DNA from: Curtobacterium sp. MMLR14_010
GTDB taxonomy: Bacteria > Actinomycetota > Actinomycetes > Actinomycetales > Microbacteriaceae
Length of the DNA: 64,000 nt
NCBI RefSeq assembly: GCF_001865015.1
Contig: NZ_MJGV01000019.1
Span: 1-64,000 of the forward strand
Direction of reading: 5' to 3'
Part shown: piece by piece, positions 1 to 10,881 of the stretch
How positions within the stretch are numbered: the first letter of the stretch is position 1
Layout of the letters: every line of letters starts with the position of its first letter
Translations under genes and position numbers: made by a program
Notes under the pieces: generated by a model
What the model was told of the DNA's origin: nothing
The model's input: only the letters and a program-made list of their open reading frames with translations
Databases searched by the model: none

Positions 1-65
1 GTTCTCAAGGACCAGACGCACCGGACTTCTTCCCCTTGCGGGATGCCCGTCCAGGCAACTTCGGT

Positions 66-93
66 ACTGTACCACTACTTCAGTGGCGGTCAT
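66..93 (-). promoter_or_regulatory. Candidate rRNA promoter P2
   Basis: On the minus strand ATGACC (88-93), a 16-nt spacer and TACAGT (66-71). The -35 part lies inside the palindrome at 87-101, so a regulator could occlude it. Weaker than P1. Confidence 0.35.
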
Positions 94-221
94 GATGACC
101 GGCTTCATTGGAGTGGGTGGCCCCCGCTTGAGGTCGGCGCGATCCGGACTGCGTCGTTGGGGGCTCTCGCTCCGGTGACCGTCTCGGCGTCTCCGCCGCA
201 CCTTTGGGGTGACGAGTAAGA

Positions 222-250
222 ACATTACGCACGATCCGCGGATCGGGCAA
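222..250 (-). promoter_or_regulatory. Candidate rRNA promoter P1
   Basis: On the minus strand TTGCCC (245-250) is followed by a 17-nt spacer and TAATGT (222-227), close to the sigma-A consensus. It points towards the presumed 16S gene beyond the left edge. Confidence 0.45.
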
Positions 251-310
251 ACCGGAGCCGCACGACGGCGTGTCGCCCGGAACGACGGGGATCGGGCTCC
301 GGGAACGACC

Positions 311-344
311 GAGGGCCCGACATCCGGGTGGACGTCGGGCCCTC
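311..344 (-). terminator. Terminator after the FAH-family gene
   Basis: GAGGGCCCGAC pairs with GTCGGGCCCTC around a 12-nt loop: an 11-bp GC-rich stem just past the stop codon of the FAH-family gene. It separates that gene from the rRNA promoters. There is no strong T-run, as is usual in high-GC actinobacteria. Confidence 0.75.
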
Positions 345-366
345 GTGACCGTGCGGTCGGGGTCGT

Positions 367-1137
367 TCAGTGGCGTGCGATGACGGGGTTCTTCAGCGTG
401 CCGATCCCCGAGACGGTGACCTCGACGACCTCGCCGTCGCGGATCTCGCCGACACCGGACGGCGTGCCGGTCAGGATCACGTCACCGGGCAGCAGCGTCC
501 AGATCGCCGACACGAACTCGATGAGCGACGGGATGTCGTGCACCATCTCGCTCGTCGAGGCCACCTGGCGCAGGTCACCGTCGACGCGGGTCTCCAGGCG
601 GATGTCCGACGGGTCGATCTCGGTCTCGATCACGGGGCCGAGCGGGCAGAACGTGTCGAAGCCCTTCGCCCGGGCCCACTGACCGTCGCGTGCCTGCAGG
701 TCACGAGCGGTGACGTCGTTCGCGATGGTGTACCCGAGGATCACGCTGGCGAAGTCCTCGCGCTTGACGTTCTTCGCGAGGGAGCCGATCACGATGGCGA
801 GCTCGCCCTCGTGGTCGACTCGTCCGATGCCCTCGGGCAGGCGGATCGGTTCGTCGGGACCGATCACCGACGTGTTCGGCTTGAGGAACACCACGGGGTC
901 GTCACTCGACACGTCGTCCATCTCGGCCGCGTGTTCGGCGTAGTTGAGCCCGACGCCGATGACCTTGGACCGCGGGATCACCGGTGCGAGGAGCTTGACG
1001 TCCGACAGCGGCACCCGCTCTCCCGTCGTCTCGAAGCCCTGGTACATCGGGTCTCCCGCGAGCACCACCAGAGCGCGCTCGTCGAGGATGCCGTACCGGG
1101 GGTCTTCACCCTTGCTGCTGAACCGTGCGATCTTCAC
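367..1137 (-). CDS. Fumarylacetoacetate hydrolase family protein
   Basis: Soluble 256-residue enzyme of the FAH superfamily, whose members cleave or isomerise acylpyruvate-type compounds with a divalent metal. The family signatures are visible: GVGLNYAEHAAE near residue 62, KPNTSVIGPDEPI near 87, DHEGELAIVIG near 108 with the metal-ligand Glu residues, and the C-terminal LLPGDVILTGTPSGVG. The substrate cannot be told from sequence; paralogues include acylpyruvases and oxaloacetate tautomerases. The start is GTG at 1135-1137, because TAGGGT lies 6 nt upstream, indicating a leaderless mRNA. It follows ilvE by 30 bp but has its own promoter. Confidence 0.85.
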   Translation of the reverse strand: MKIARFSSKGEDPRYGILDERALVVLAGDPMYQGFETTGERVPLSDVKLLAPVIPRSKVIGVGLNYAEHAAEMDDVSSDDPVVFLKPNTSVIGPDEPIRLPEGIGRVDHEGELAIVIGSLAKNVKREDFASVILGYTIANDVTARDLQARDGQWARAKGFDTFCPLGPVIETEIDPSDIRLETRVDGDLRQVASTSEMVHDIPSLIEFVSAIWTLLPGDVILTGTPSGVGEIRDGEVVEVTVSGIGTLKNPVIARH

Positions 1138-1143
1138 CGTTCG

Positions 1144-1149
1144 ACCCTA
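1144..1149 (-). promoter_or_regulatory. -10 box, leaderless FAH-family gene
   Basis: TAGGGT on the minus strand ends 6 nt before the GTG start at 1137, so transcription should begin at or next to the start codon. Confidence 0.55.
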
Positions 1150-1167
1150 CCGACGTCCGCGCCGCGA

Positions 1168-2292
1168 TCAGGACGCGTCGGTCAGCTTGGTCATCCACCC
1201 GTGCGGGTCGGGACGACGGCCGGACTGGATGTCGGTGAGCTCCTCGCGCAGGGACATGGTGAGTTCGCCGGCCCCAACCGTCGGGGACCCGATCGTGAAG
1301 CCGTCGCCGCGGAGCTCGGCGATCGGGGTCACCACGGCGGCCGTGCCGCACGCGAAGGCCTCGGTGATCGAGCCGTCGGCCACGCCGTCACGCCACTCGT
1401 CGAGCGTCACGCGTCGGCGTTCCACCGTCAGGCCGCGGTCCTCGGCCAGCTGCAGGATCGAGTCGCGCGTGATGCCCTCGAGGATCGAGGGCGAGTCGGG
1501 CGTCACCAGGGTGCCGTCCGCCTTGACGAGCACGACGTTCATGCCGCCGAGCTCCTCGAGGTAGCGCCCCTCTTCCGAGTCGAGGAACATCACCTGCTGG
1601 CACCCGTGCTCGTAGGCCTCCTGCTGCGGGAGCAGGGACGCGGCGTAGTTGCCACCCGTCTTCGCGGCACCGGTGCCACCGCGGCCGGCCCGGGCGTAGT
1701 TCGTCGAGAGCCAGATGGACACGGGCTTCGGGCCCGAGGTGAAGTACGCACCGGCCGGGCTGGCGATGCAGTGGTACGCCACGGCCTGGGCAGCGCGCAC
1801 CCCGAGGAAGGACTCCGTCGCGATCATGAACGGTCGCAGGTACAGGCTGGTCTCCGGGGCCGACGGCACCCAGTCCACGTCGGTGCGGACGAGCTGCCGG
1901 ATGGACTCGACGAAGGCCTCGACCGGGAGCTCCGGCAGCGCCAGGCGACGCGCGGACCGCTGGAAGCGGCGGGCATTGGCCTCCGGGCGGAAGGTCCACA
2001 CGGACCCGTCGGCGTGCCGGTAGGCCTTCAGCCCCTCGAAGATCTCCTGCGCGTAGTGCAGGACGCTGGCGCTCGGGTCGAGCGAGAGCGGTCCGTACGG
2101 GTGGATCGAGGCGTCGTGCCAGCCGTCGTCGACCGTCCACTCGATGGTGGCCATGTGGTCGGTGAAGTGCTTGCCGAAGCCGGGGTCCGCGAGGATCACT
2201 TCACGCTCGGCCTCCGCGCGACGCTGCGCCGACGGGGTGGTGGAGAACTCGAGTCCGAAGACCGAGTCGGCGTTGACGGTGTCGCTGCTCAT
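1168..2292 (-). CDS. ilvE: Branched-chain amino acid aminotransferase
   Basis: PLP-dependent class IV aminotransferase (374 aa) catalysing the last step of leucine, isoleucine and valine synthesis with glutamate as amino donor. FGLEFSTT near the start, the substrate region HYAQEIFEGLKAYR near residue 80, and GTGAAKTGGNYAASL around residues 200-215 with the Schiff-base lysine match long bacterial BCATs. GTPSVGAGELT-type loops near the C-terminus also fit. ATG 2290-2292 is preceded by AAGGAG at a good distance. It lies 15 bp after leuB, so serA-leuB-ilvE is probably one operon. Confidence 0.95.
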   Translation of the reverse strand: MSSDTVNADSVFGLEFSTTPSAQRRAEAEREVILADPGFGKHFTDHMATIEWTVDDGWHDASIHPYGPLSLDPSASVLHYAQEIFEGLKAYRHADGSVWTFRPEANARRFQRSARRLALPELPVEAFVESIRQLVRTDVDWVPSAPETSLYLRPFMIATESFLGVRAAQAVAYHCIASPAGAYFTSGPKPVSIWLSTNYARAGRGGTGAAKTGGNYAASLLPQQEAYEHGCQQVMFLDSEEGRYLEELGGMNVVLVKADGTLVTPDSPSILEGITRDSILQLAEDRGLTVERRRVTLDEWRDGVADGSITEAFACGTAAVVTPIAELRGDGFTIGSPTVGAGELTMSLREELTDIQSGRRPDPHGWMTKLTDAS

Positions 2293-2307
2293 CGGGGTGG
2301 CTCCTTC

Positions 2308-3375
2308 TCAGGCGGTGGTGGTGCGTGCGGTGACCGCGCTGACGACGGCGTCGCCGATCGAGGTCGTGCTCCGCTCGGATGTGCCCCGGTCGGCCAGGTC
2401 GGCCTCGACCGCGGCCGTCACGACCGCCGCCAGGTCCGCGCGACCGATGTGGTCGAGCAGGAGGGCGACGGACAGGATCGCAGCCGTGGGGTCGGCTCGC
2501 TGCTGGCCGGCGATGTCCGGCGCGGAACCGTGCACCGGCTCGAACATGCTGGGGAAGGTGCCGTCCGGGTTGATGTTCCCGGAGGCCGCCAGACCGATGC
2601 CGCCGCTGATCGCGCCGGCCAGGTCGGTGATGATGTCGCCGAACAGGTTGTCCGTGACGATGACGTCGAAGCGACCGGGGTCGCGGACCATGTGGATGGT
2701 CACGGCGTCCACGTGCTGGTAGTCGACGGTGACGTCGGGGTGCTCCTGCGACACAGCGTCGACGGTGCGCTGCCAGAGGGCCCCGGCGTGCACCAGGACG
2801 TTGCTCTTGTGCACCAGCGTCAGGTGCCTGCGCTCGCGTCGGCTGGCCAGGTCGAACGCGTAGCGGACGGTGCGCTCGACACCGTGCGCCGTGTTCAGCG
2901 AGACCTCGGTCGCGATCTCGTGCGGCGTGCCGACGCGGATCGCTCCCCCGTTGCCGACGTACGGCCCCTCGGTGCCCTCGCGCACCACCACGAAGTCGAC
3001 GGCGCCGGGCGCCGCGAGCGGGGAGGCGACGGCGTCGTGGACCTTGGTCGGGCGCAGGTTGACGTAGTGGTCGAACGCGAACCGGAGCCGCAGCAGCAGT
3101 CCCCGCTCGATGATCCCGCCGGCGAGCCTCGGGTCGCGGGGGTCGCCGCCGACGGCGCCGAGCAGGATCGCGTCGTGCGTGGCGAGGGCGTCGAGGTCGT
3201 CCTGCGTCAGGATCTCCCCGGTCTCGAGGTACCGGGTCGCGCCGAGGGCGAAGGGCGTCTCGTGCACGACCAGGTCGTCCGGGGCGACGGCGTGCAGGAC
3301 CCGGAGGGCCTGGTCCACGACCTCGGGGCCGATGCCGTCGCCGCGGATGACCGCGAGCTGGAGTGTCTGCGTCAT
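2308..3375 (-). CDS. leuB: 3-isopropylmalate dehydrogenase
   Basis: NAD-dependent oxidative decarboxylation of 3-isopropylmalate in leucine synthesis. The 355-aa protein begins with an [19 protein letters not shown]-type start, followed by [14 protein letters not shown] and the metal/substrate segment [20 protein letters not shown], then the adenosine-binding [16 protein letters not shown] 3373-3375 is chosen because the protein then starts directly at the Rossmann-like strand and an AGGGG ribosome site lies in the serA 3' end. The open frame continues upstream but overlaps serA and lacks homology. The partner genes leuA and leuCD are not in the window. Confidence 0.95.
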   Translation of the reverse strand: MTQTLQLAVIRGDGIGPEVVDQALRVLHAVAPDDLVVHETPFALGATRYLETGEILTQDDLDALATHDAILLGAVGGDPRDPRLAGGIIERGLLLRLRFAFDHYVNLRPTKVHDAVASPLAAPGAVDFVVVREGTEGPYVGNGGAIRVGTPHEIATEVSLNTAHGVERTVRYAFDLASRRERRHLTLVHKSNVLVHAGALWQRTVDAVSQEHPDVTVDYQHVDAVTIHMVRDPGRFDVIVTDNLFGDIITDLAGAISGGIGLAASGNINPDGTFPSMFEPVHGSAPDIAGQQRADPTAAILSVALLLDHIGRADLAAVVTAAVEADLADRGTSERSTTSIGDAVVSAVTARTTTA

Positions 3376-3383
3376 GCGGGCCC

Positions 3384-4973
3384 CTAGAGGGTGATGTCGA
3401 TCTCGCGGAGCGACGAGGCGTCGATCGTCGAACGGACGTGCTCGAGGATCTCCGCGGGCACGGGCGAGTCCACGGTCAGGACGCTGAGGGCCTGTCCGCC
3501 GGCGGCCTGGCGCGCGATCTGCATCGCCGCGATGTTGATGCCGGCCTCGCCGAACTCCTTGCCGTAGACCGCGACGATGCCCGGGCGGTCGGTGTAGTCC
3601 ATGACCACGTGGTGCTTGTCGAGTGCGACCTCGACGTCGTAGCCGTTGATCTCGACGAGCTTCTCGACCTGCTTCGGGCCGGTCAGGGTCCCCGAGACGC
3701 TGATCGCGGGGCCGTCGGACTGGGCGCCGCGGATCGTCAGGACGTTGCGGTACTCGGTGCTGTCGGTGTCCGTGATGAGCCGCACGGTCACGCCGCGCTG
3801 CTCCGCGATGAGCGGGGCGTTGACGTAGGAGACCTGGTCGCTGACGACGTCCGTGAAGACGCCCTTGAGCGCCGCGAGCTTCAGCACGCTGACGTCGTAC
3901 CCGGCGAGGTCGCCGTGGACCTCGACGTCGATGCTGGTGACCGGCGAGGTGGCGAGCGCGGTGAAGACCTGGCCCAGCTTCTCGACCAGCGGGATCCCCG
4001 GGCGGACGTACGGGTCGATGACGCCACCGGCGACGTTGACGGCGTCGGGGACGAGTTCTCCGCCGAGGGCCAGCCGCACGGACCTGGCGACCGAGACACC
4101 CGCCTTCTCCTGGGCTTCGTCGGTCGAGGCACCGAGGTGCGGCGTGACGACGACGTTCGGCAGGGCGAGCAGCGGCGAGTCCGTCGGGGGCTCGGTGACG
4201 AAGACGTCGAGGCCGGCGCCGGCGATCTGCCCGGCGGTCAGGGCCCGGTGCAGGGCGTCCTCGTCGATCAGGCCGCCGCGGGCGACGTTCACGACGAACG
4301 CGGTCGGCTTCATCACCGCGAACTGGTCGTCGGAGATCATCCCGAGGGTCTCGGGGGTCTTCGGCATGTGGATCGTGACGAAGTCGGCACGGCGGAGCAG
4401 GTCGTCGAGCGAGACGAGCTCGACGCCGAGCTGCTGGGCGCGGGCCGTGGTGACGTAGGGGTCGTACGCGATGACCGAGACGCCGAAGGCCTGCAGCCGC
4501 TGCGTGATGAGGGCACCGATGCGACCGAGGCCGATGATGCCGACGGTCTTCTCGTAGAGCTCGACGCCGGTGTACGCGGACCGCTTCCACGCGCCGGCAG
4601 CCAGGGAGGCGTGCGCGGCCGGGATGTGGCGCGCGAGCGACAGGATGTGCCCGACCGTGAGCTCGGCCGCCGAGATGATGTTCGATGTCGGCGCGTTGAC
4701 GACCATCACACCGGCGGTGGTGGCCGCCTTGATGTCGACGTTGTCGAGCCCGACGCCGGCACGGGCGACGACCTTGAGGTTCGGTGCCGCGGCGATCGCC
4801 TCGGCGTCGACCTTGGTGGCGGAACGCACCAGGACGGCGTGCGCGTCGGCAAGGGAGGCCAGGAGTGCGGCACGGTCGGTGCCGTCCACGTTCCGGATCT
4901 CGAAGTCGGGCCCGAGGGCGTCGACTGTGGCGGGCGAGAGTTCTTCGGCGATCAGGACGACCGGCTTCGGCAC
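3384..4973 (-). CDS. serA: D-3-phosphoglycerate dehydrogenase
   Basis: First step of serine synthesis: oxidation of 3-phosphoglycerate with NAD. At 529 aa it is the long actinobacterial type with catalytic, intervening (ASB) and C-terminal ACT domains. [12 protein letters not shown] near residue 147 is the NAD fold, [13 protein letters not shown] near 233 holds the substrate arginine, and [10 protein letters not shown] near 280 holds the catalytic histidine. The ACT part begins near residue 455 ([13 protein letters not shown]), implying serine feedback. Start is GTG 4971-4973 with AGGAAA about 7 nt upstream. leuB follows after 8 bp. Confidence 0.96.
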   Translation of the reverse strand: MPKPVVLIAEELSPATVDALGPDFEIRNVDGTDRAALLASLADAHAVLVRSATKVDAEAIAAAPNLKVVARAGVGLDNVDIKAATTAGVMVVNAPTSNIISAAELTVGHILSLARHIPAAHASLAAGAWKRSAYTGVELYEKTVGIIGLGRIGALITQRLQAFGVSVIAYDPYVTTARAQQLGVELVSLDDLLRRADFVTIHMPKTPETLGMISDDQFAVMKPTAFVVNVARGGLIDEDALHRALTAGQIAGAGLDVFVTEPPTDSPLLALPNVVVTPHLGASTDEAQEKAGVSVARSVRLALGGELVPDAVNVAGGVIDPYVRPGIPLVEKLGQVFTALATSPVTSIDVEVHGDLAGYDVSVLKLAALKGVFTDVVSDQVSYVNAPLIAEQRGVTVRLITDTDSTEYRNVLTIRGAQSDGPAISVSGTLTGPKQVEKLVEINGYDVEVALDKHHVVMDYTDRPGIVAVYGKEFGEAGINIAAMQIARQAAGGQALSVLTVDSPVPAEILEHVRSTIDASSLREIDITL

Positions 4974-4994
4974 AGCTGTTTCCTCACACGAGAC

Positions 4995-5015
4995 GGGCGG
5001 TGTCCGCCCATCGTA
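4995..5015 (-). promoter_or_regulatory. serA promoter -10 and short leader hairpin
   Basis: TACGAT (5010-5015) would start transcription about 30 nt before serA. Immediately downstream, 4995-5009 forms GGGCGG-ACA-CCGCCC, a 6-bp hairpin at the very 5' end of the mRNA. A conventional leader with RBS is thus expected, unlike most genes here. No convincing -35 box is visible. Confidence 0.4.
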
Positions 5016-5077
5016 TCGACGCCGACGGGCGCGTTACGACCGTCGGCGCGGCCCTGTGGAGGACCACATGACGGGCT

Positions 5078-5109
5078 GGAGGCTCGTGGCGGCGCCGCCA
5101 CGGGCCTCC
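5078..5109. terminator. Terminator palindrome, GGAGGCYCG family
   Basis: 32-nt near-perfect palindrome: 16 nt beginning GGAGGCTCG and its complement ending CGGGCCTCC, with one wobble-type mismatch. It lies just after the stop codon of the small membrane gene (5129) and before the serA promoter. Same family as 20451-20500, 26620-26651, 29642-29696, 32931-32974 and 51603-51630. Confidence 0.7.
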
Positions 5110-5128
5110 TGTCCGGCTGGTGGCCGGG

Positions 5129-5506
5129 TCAGGACCCGATGCGCAGGGTCGACCCGACGTACTGCAGCAGGGTGAACCAGAGCGCGGAGACCGCGCAGAA
5201 CGCGGCGACGAAGACCACGACCGTGCGGACGAGGTCCATCCGGCGGGACACGACCCAGGCGACGACGAAGGCGACCGGCGCGATGGCGACGTCGATGACG
5301 AGCGCGACCCACGGCGTCGAGGTCTCGAGGCCGGTGCCGCCGTTCTTGTGCACGAAGGCGTTGAAGTCCGCGACGGACCGGGAGACGCCGACGAGGTTGC
5401 CGACGGCGAGCCAGGTCACCAGGGCCAGGCAGAGCGCCGCGACGACCCAGACGACCACCTTGCCGGTCGTCACGACGCGGGGACGGTCGGTCAGCTCGGC
5501 GGTCAT
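5129..5506 (-). CDS. Small membrane protein, unknown function
   Basis: 125-aa protein with a short charged N-terminus (MTAELTDRPRV) and about three predicted membrane helices: VVVWVVAALCLALVTWLAV near 16-35, TPWVALVIDVAIAPVAFVV near 67-87 and VVVFVAAFCAVSALWFTLL near 97-115. I do not recognise a family. The ATG at 5504-5506 overlaps the stop of the upstream gene in an ATGA quartet, so the two are translationally coupled and may form a complex. It ends shortly before a strong terminator. Confidence 0.75.
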   Translation of the reverse strand: MTAELTDRPRVVTTGKVVVWVVAALCLALVTWLAVGNLVGVSRSVADFNAFVHKNGGTGLETSTPWVALVIDVAIAPVAFVVAWVVSRRMDLVRTVVVFVAAFCAVSALWFTLLQYVGSTLRIGS

Positions 5507-5967
5507 CCGAAGCTCCTGGTCATGATGAAGGGCCACGGGATCAACACGAGCGCGCCGACGAGCAGCCAGGTGAACCGGGTGCGGGTGCGGCTGTGCTGTC
5601 CGAGCCAGAGCGTGGCGGCGAACCAGACGGCCGGTGCCGTGATCGCGAGGACGCGCATGACCTCCGCCAGGATGCCGACGACGCCCGTCCCGGTGATGGT
5701 CAGCACGCTGGCGCTGACGAGCCAGGCGACCGTGTAGAGCAGGTAGACGCCGCCGAAGACGCCCGTGCCGATGAGCGCCCCGGACCCGAGCGGCTGCTCG
5801 GCGTCGGACTCGCGGCCCGCACGGACCCGGACCGGGTTGTGCGCGGCGTCCACGTGGGTGGCGTCGGCGGCGTCGCCCCACGAGAGCGCGGCGTCGTCGT
5901 CGTGGTCGACGGCCGGATCCGGCGGGGACGCGGCGGCGCCGTCGTGTGCAGGTGGTGCCGGGGTCAT
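5503..5967 (-). CDS. Membrane protein, unknown function
   Basis: 154-aa protein with an acidic, Ala/Pro-rich cytoplasmic N-terminus (about 65 residues including VDHDDDAALSWGDAADA) followed by three membrane segments (GTGVFGGVYLLYTVAWLVSA, VMRVLAITAPAVWFAATLWL and a final LLVGALVLIPWPFIM). No function is recognised. Start is ATG 5965-5967, with TAGGAT 7 nt upstream giving a leaderless transcript; a longer upstream reading is low-complexity Arg/Ser antisense to mtlD. It is coupled by ATGA overlap to the next small membrane gene. Confidence 0.7.
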   Translation of the reverse strand: MTPAPPAHDGAAASPPDPAVDHDDDAALSWGDAADATHVDAAHNPVRVRAGRESDAEQPLGSGALIGTGVFGGVYLLYTVAWLVSASVLTITGTGVVGILAEVMRVLAITAPAVWFAATLWLGQHSRTRTRFTWLLVGALVLIPWPFIMTRSFG

Positions 5968-5974
5968 GCCGTCG

Positions 5975-5980
5975 ATCCTA
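5975..5980 (-). promoter_or_regulatory. -10 box, leaderless membrane-protein operon
   Basis: TAGGAT, 7 nt before the ATG at 5967. Confidence 0.5.
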
Positions 5981-6028
5981 CGAGAGGCCGCGGACAGCCG
6001 TGACCGGACGAGGCGTCCTGTGGACGGC

Positions 6029-7219
6029 TCAGACGTCCGCTGCCTCGGTCTGCAGGACCTCGGCGACCACGTCGCGCACGGCCGGGAACAGCGGGTGGCT
6101 CTCCATGAGTCCGGTGAGGATCTCGGTGAGCGCGTGCGCCGTCGCACCGGAGCGGAGCAGCGCGTGCAGCTCGATCGACTCGGGGTCGTCCTGGTCGTCG
6201 AAGGCGAGCGCCACGCGGACCGCGCCGACGAGGTGCTCGACGGGCATCCCCCGCTCGGCGAGCTGGGCGGCAGGACCGACGAAGCGTTCGCGGCGACCGA
6301 GCTTGCGGAGCGGGTTCCGCCCGACGCGCGCGGTGGTGTCCGGCAGGTGCGGGTTCGCGATCCTGGACAGGTTCGCGGCGACGTAGCGGGCGTGGTCCGC
6401 GCGGTCGAAGCCGTGCTTGGCGACGAGGAGCTCGGTGGTCTCCGCGAGGACGCCGTCCACCGCGGCGCGCACCGCGGGGTCGTCGAGGGCCTCGCGGATG
6501 AGCCGGATCCCGCGGACGTAGCCGTGGTAGGCGGCCGTCGCGTGGGCGGTGTTCACCGTGTAGAGCTTCCGTTCGACGAACGGCTGGAGGTCGTCGACCC
6601 AGGTGACGCCCTCGATCGCCGGCGGTTCGGCGTCGGTCCCGGCGAACGGGGTGCGCTCGATGACCCACTCGTAGAAGGGCTCGAGCACGACGTCGAGCCC
6701 GCCGGACTGTCCGAGGACGCCGGACTGGTCGGGGACGATGCGGTCGATCGCGCAGTTGGCGAAGACCGCGGCGACGTCACGGTCCTCGAGCACCGGAGCG
6801 CGACGGATGCTGGCGTGCAGGGAGTCGGTGGCGTTGTAGGCGTTCTCGCACGCCACGATCGTGACGACCCCGGCCTCGACCGGGCGTGCCGCGAGGCCTT
6901 CGGCGATGATCGGGGCGACGAGCGGCAGGGTGCGGGCACCGACGGCGGTGGTGACGACGTCCGCCTCGGCGATGGCCTGCACGACCCGGGCGCGGTCGGA
7001 CTTGCTGCTGAGTGCGCGGAAGCCGTGCACGACGTGTTCGACCGGGGCCTCACCGACCTCGTGCACGACGAAGCGGCCGGCTTCGTTGAGGGCGGACACG
7101 ACACGCTCGTCGACGTCGACGAAGGTGAGTTCGTAGCCGCTCGCCACGAGGAACTGGCCCACGAAGCCGCGCCCGATCTTGCCGGCGCCGATGTGGACCG
7201 CTCGCTTCGTCACCGCCAT
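6029..7219 (-). CDS. mtlD: Mannitol-1-phosphate 5-dehydrogenase
   Basis: 396-aa NAD-dependent polyol dehydrogenase interconverting mannitol-1-phosphate and fructose-6-phosphate. The N-terminal AVHIGAGKIGRGFVGQ is the NAD-binding loop, VACENAYNATDSLH lies near residue 135, and KLYTVNTAHATAAYHGY near 213 carries the catalytic lysine of the long-chain mannitol dehydrogenase family. Length agrees with bacterial MtlD. ATG 7217-7219 is used (GATGAT 6 nt upstream; leaderless); an in-frame ATG 13 codons earlier adds only non-homologous residues. No mannitol PTS genes or MtlR are nearby, so mannitol-phosphate must come from a distant transporter or serve a compatible-solute role. Confidence 0.9.
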   Translation of the reverse strand: MAVTKRAVHIGAGKIGRGFVGQFLVASGYELTFVDVDERVVSALNEAGRFVVHEVGEAPVEHVVHGFRALSSKSDRARVVQAIAEADVVTTAVGARTLPLVAPIIAEGLAARPVEAGVVTIVACENAYNATDSLHASIRRAPVLEDRDVAAVFANCAIDRIVPDQSGVLGQSGGLDVVLEPFYEWVIERTPFAGTDAEPPAIEGVTWVDDLQPFVERKLYTVNTAHATAAYHGYVRGIRLIREALDDPAVRAAVDGVLAETTELLVAKHGFDRADHARYVAANLSRIANPHLPDTTARVGRNPLRKLGRRERFVGPAAQLAERGMPVEHLVGAVRVALAFDDQDDPESIELHALLRSGATAHALTEILTGLMESHPLFPAVRDVVAEVLQTEAADV

Positions 7220-7225
7220 CGAACG

Positions 7226-7231
7226 ATCATC
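7226..7231 (-). promoter_or_regulatory. -10-like box before mtlD
   Basis: GATGAT, 6 nt before the ATG at 7219. The first base departs from TANNNT, so it is weaker than its neighbours. Confidence 0.35.
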
Positions 7232-7387
7232 CCATGCTGGTCGGGCTGGTCCTGCCACGCGGTGCGGGGACCGCCCAGCGAGGACGAGCGGCGTCGCTCG
7301 ACGTCCTGGGCAGGGGCGGAGGGACGCCTGTGCGCGGCGCCGGGGGTGGTGGAGAAGGGCTGCATGTGGTTCGGGTCACATCGAGAA

Positions 7388-7415
7388 GCGGCGGTGCACG
7401 GGTGCACACCGCCGC
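7388..7415 (-). terminator. Terminator after ilvC
   Basis: GCGGCGGTG and CACCGCCGC form a 9-bp stem about 28 nt past the ilvC stop, extended by GAG/CTC flanks. The remaining bases of 7220-7442 hold nothing else that I recognise. Confidence 0.65.
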
Positions 7416-7442
7416 CTCGTCGTCGAGTGGTTCTCGAGAAGA

Positions 7443-9011
<1,569 letters not shown>

Positions 9012-9015
<4 letters not shown>

Positions 9016-10835
9016 GCGGGTTCTCCCGTCATGTCGGCGTCCTCGTCGTCCCAGGTGGGCGCGAGTTCGCGGGCGTACTCGATGGAGGAGTTGCCGGTGC
9101 CCTGCGGGACCATCGGCCACACCATGGAGTCGCGGCTGACGACGAAGTCGATGACGACCGGGCGGTCGTTCGTGTCGAGCGCGAGCTGGATGGCGGCGTC
9201 GACCTCGTCCGCCTTCTCGACGCGGATGCCGAGGGCACCGTACGCGTCGGCGAGCTTCACGAAGTCCGGGATCCGCTTGGTGCCGTGGCCCGTCTGCAGG
9301 TCGGTGAAGGAGTGGCGTCCGTCGTAGAACAGCGTCTGCCACTGCCGCACCATGCCGAGCGACGAGTTGTTGATGATCGCGACCTTGATCGGGATGTCGT
9401 TGATGACGCAGGTCGCGAGTTCCTGGTTGGTCATCTGGAAGCAGCCGTCGCCGTCGATCGCCCAGACGACGCGGTCGGGCTGGGCCACCTTGGCGCCCAT
9501 CGCGGCCGGGACGGAGTAGCCCATCGTGCCGGCGCCGCCGGAGTTGAGCCAGGCGTTCGGGCGCTCGTACTTGATGAACTGCGCCGACCACATCTGGTGC
9601 TGGCCGACCCCGGAGGCGAAGACGCCCTCGGGTCCGGTCATCTCGCCGATCCGCTTGATGATCGCCTGCGGGGCGAGGAGTCCGTCGGTCGGCTCGGTGT
9701 AGCCGAGCGGGAAGTCGGTGCGCAGCTGCTCGAGGTGCGCCCACCAGTCGGCGGTCGAGGCACGGTCGTCGACGGACACGTCGGCCCAGGCCGCGGTGAG
9801 GTCGACCAGGACCTCGCGGGCGTCGCCGACGATCGGGACGTCCGCGTACCGGATCTTCGAGATCTCGGCCGGGTCGATGTCGACGTGCACGACCTTGGCA
9901 CCCGGGGCGAAGTCGTCGACCTTGCCCGTGACGCGGTCGTCGAAGCGGGCACCGAGCGCGATGATGAGGTCGCTCCCCTGCAGCCCGAGCACCGCCGGCA
10001 CCGTGCCGTGCATGCCGGGCATGCCGAGGTGCTGGGCGTGCGAGTCCGGGAACGCGCCGCGTGCCATCAACGTGGTGACGACGGGGGCGCCGGTGGCCTC
10101 GGCGAAGGCGAGGAGCTCCTTCGACGCGCCGGAGCGGATCACGCCACCGCCGACGTAGAGCACCGGGCGGGACGACTCCGCGAGCAGCTGGGCCGCGGCG
10201 GTGATCTGCTTGCCGTGGGCCTTCGTGACCGGGCGGTAGCCGGGCAGGTCGACCTTGGGCGGCCAGACGTACGGCGCCGACTTCTGTTGGGCGTCCTTGG
10301 TGATGTCGACGAGCACCGGACCGGGTCGGCCCGTCGTCGCGATCTGGTAGGCCGCCGCGATCGTCGCGGGGACGTCCTCGGGCTTCGTGACCAGGAACGA
10401 GTGCTTCGTGATCGGCATCGTGATGCCGACGATGTCCGCTTCCTGGAACGCGTCGGTGCCCATCAGCGTCGAGAACACCTGGCCGGTGATCGCGATGAAC
10501 GGCACCGAGTCCATGTAGGCGTCGGCGATCGCGGTGACGAGGTTCGTCGCACCGGGGCCGGACGTGGCGATGGCGACGCCGACCTTGCCGGACGAGGACG
10601 CGTAGCCCTCGGCGGCGTGCCCGGCGCCCTGCTCGTGTCGGACCAGGATGTGGCGGATCGTCTCCGACGCCATGAGCTCGTCGTAGAACGGGATGATCGC
10701 GCCGCCGGGGAGTCCGAAGACGTCGGTGATCCCGAGGTGCTCGAGGGACCGCAGGACGGCTCCCGACCCGGTGAGGACCTCCGGCGTGCGACGCGCTCCG
10801 GTGGCCGCGGACAGCGGTGTTGCTTCCGTGGGCAT
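9012..10835 (-). CDS. ilvB: Acetolactate synthase large (catalytic) subunit
   Basis: ThDP-dependent enzyme condensing pyruvate with pyruvate or 2-ketobutyrate; 607 aa, usual length. [15 protein letters not shown] near residue 35 and [15 protein letters not shown] near 56 carry the catalytic glutamate region. [18 protein letters not shown] near 465 with NNSSLGMV is the GDG-NN ThDP motif. ATG 10833-10835 is chosen because the protein then begins with a typical short N-terminus; upstream Ser/Arg-rich reading overlaps ilvD. It lies 46 bp after ilvD with AGGAAA upstream. No leader peptide or T-box precedes it. Confidence 0.96.
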
Positions 10836-10881
10836 GTGGGGTTTCCTGCCTGGAGAGGTGGCGATGATGCGGGTGTCGACG

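Larger units (their letters stand above)
1..366 (-). other. rRNA operon leader region; no protein gene in this stretch
   Basis: No credible protein gene lies here. Read on the minus strand, positions 1-13 give GGTCCTTGAGAAC, which resembles the conserved actinobacterial sequence found shortly before 16S rRNA (TTTGAGAACTCAA in mycobacteria). The 16S gene would therefore begin just beyond the left window edge, transcribed leftwards. Two promoter-like hexamer pairs on the same strand (222-250 and 66-93) fit a multi-promoter rRNA operon. A 15-nt palindrome at 87-101 (CGGTCATGATGACCG) lies in the upstream part of the second one. The rRNA gene itself is not visible, so this is an inference from the leader. 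Confidence 0.55.

Noticed and set aside
370-3387. A 1000-codon open frame on the plus strand, and several similar long frames elsewhere
   Set aside because: Antisense to FAH, ilvE and leuB, Arg/Asp/Val-biased with no domains; typical of high-GC DNA.
3376-4590. Upstream extension of the leuB reading frame
   Set aside because: Overlaps serA, Arg/His-rich without homology; leuB starts normally at 3375.
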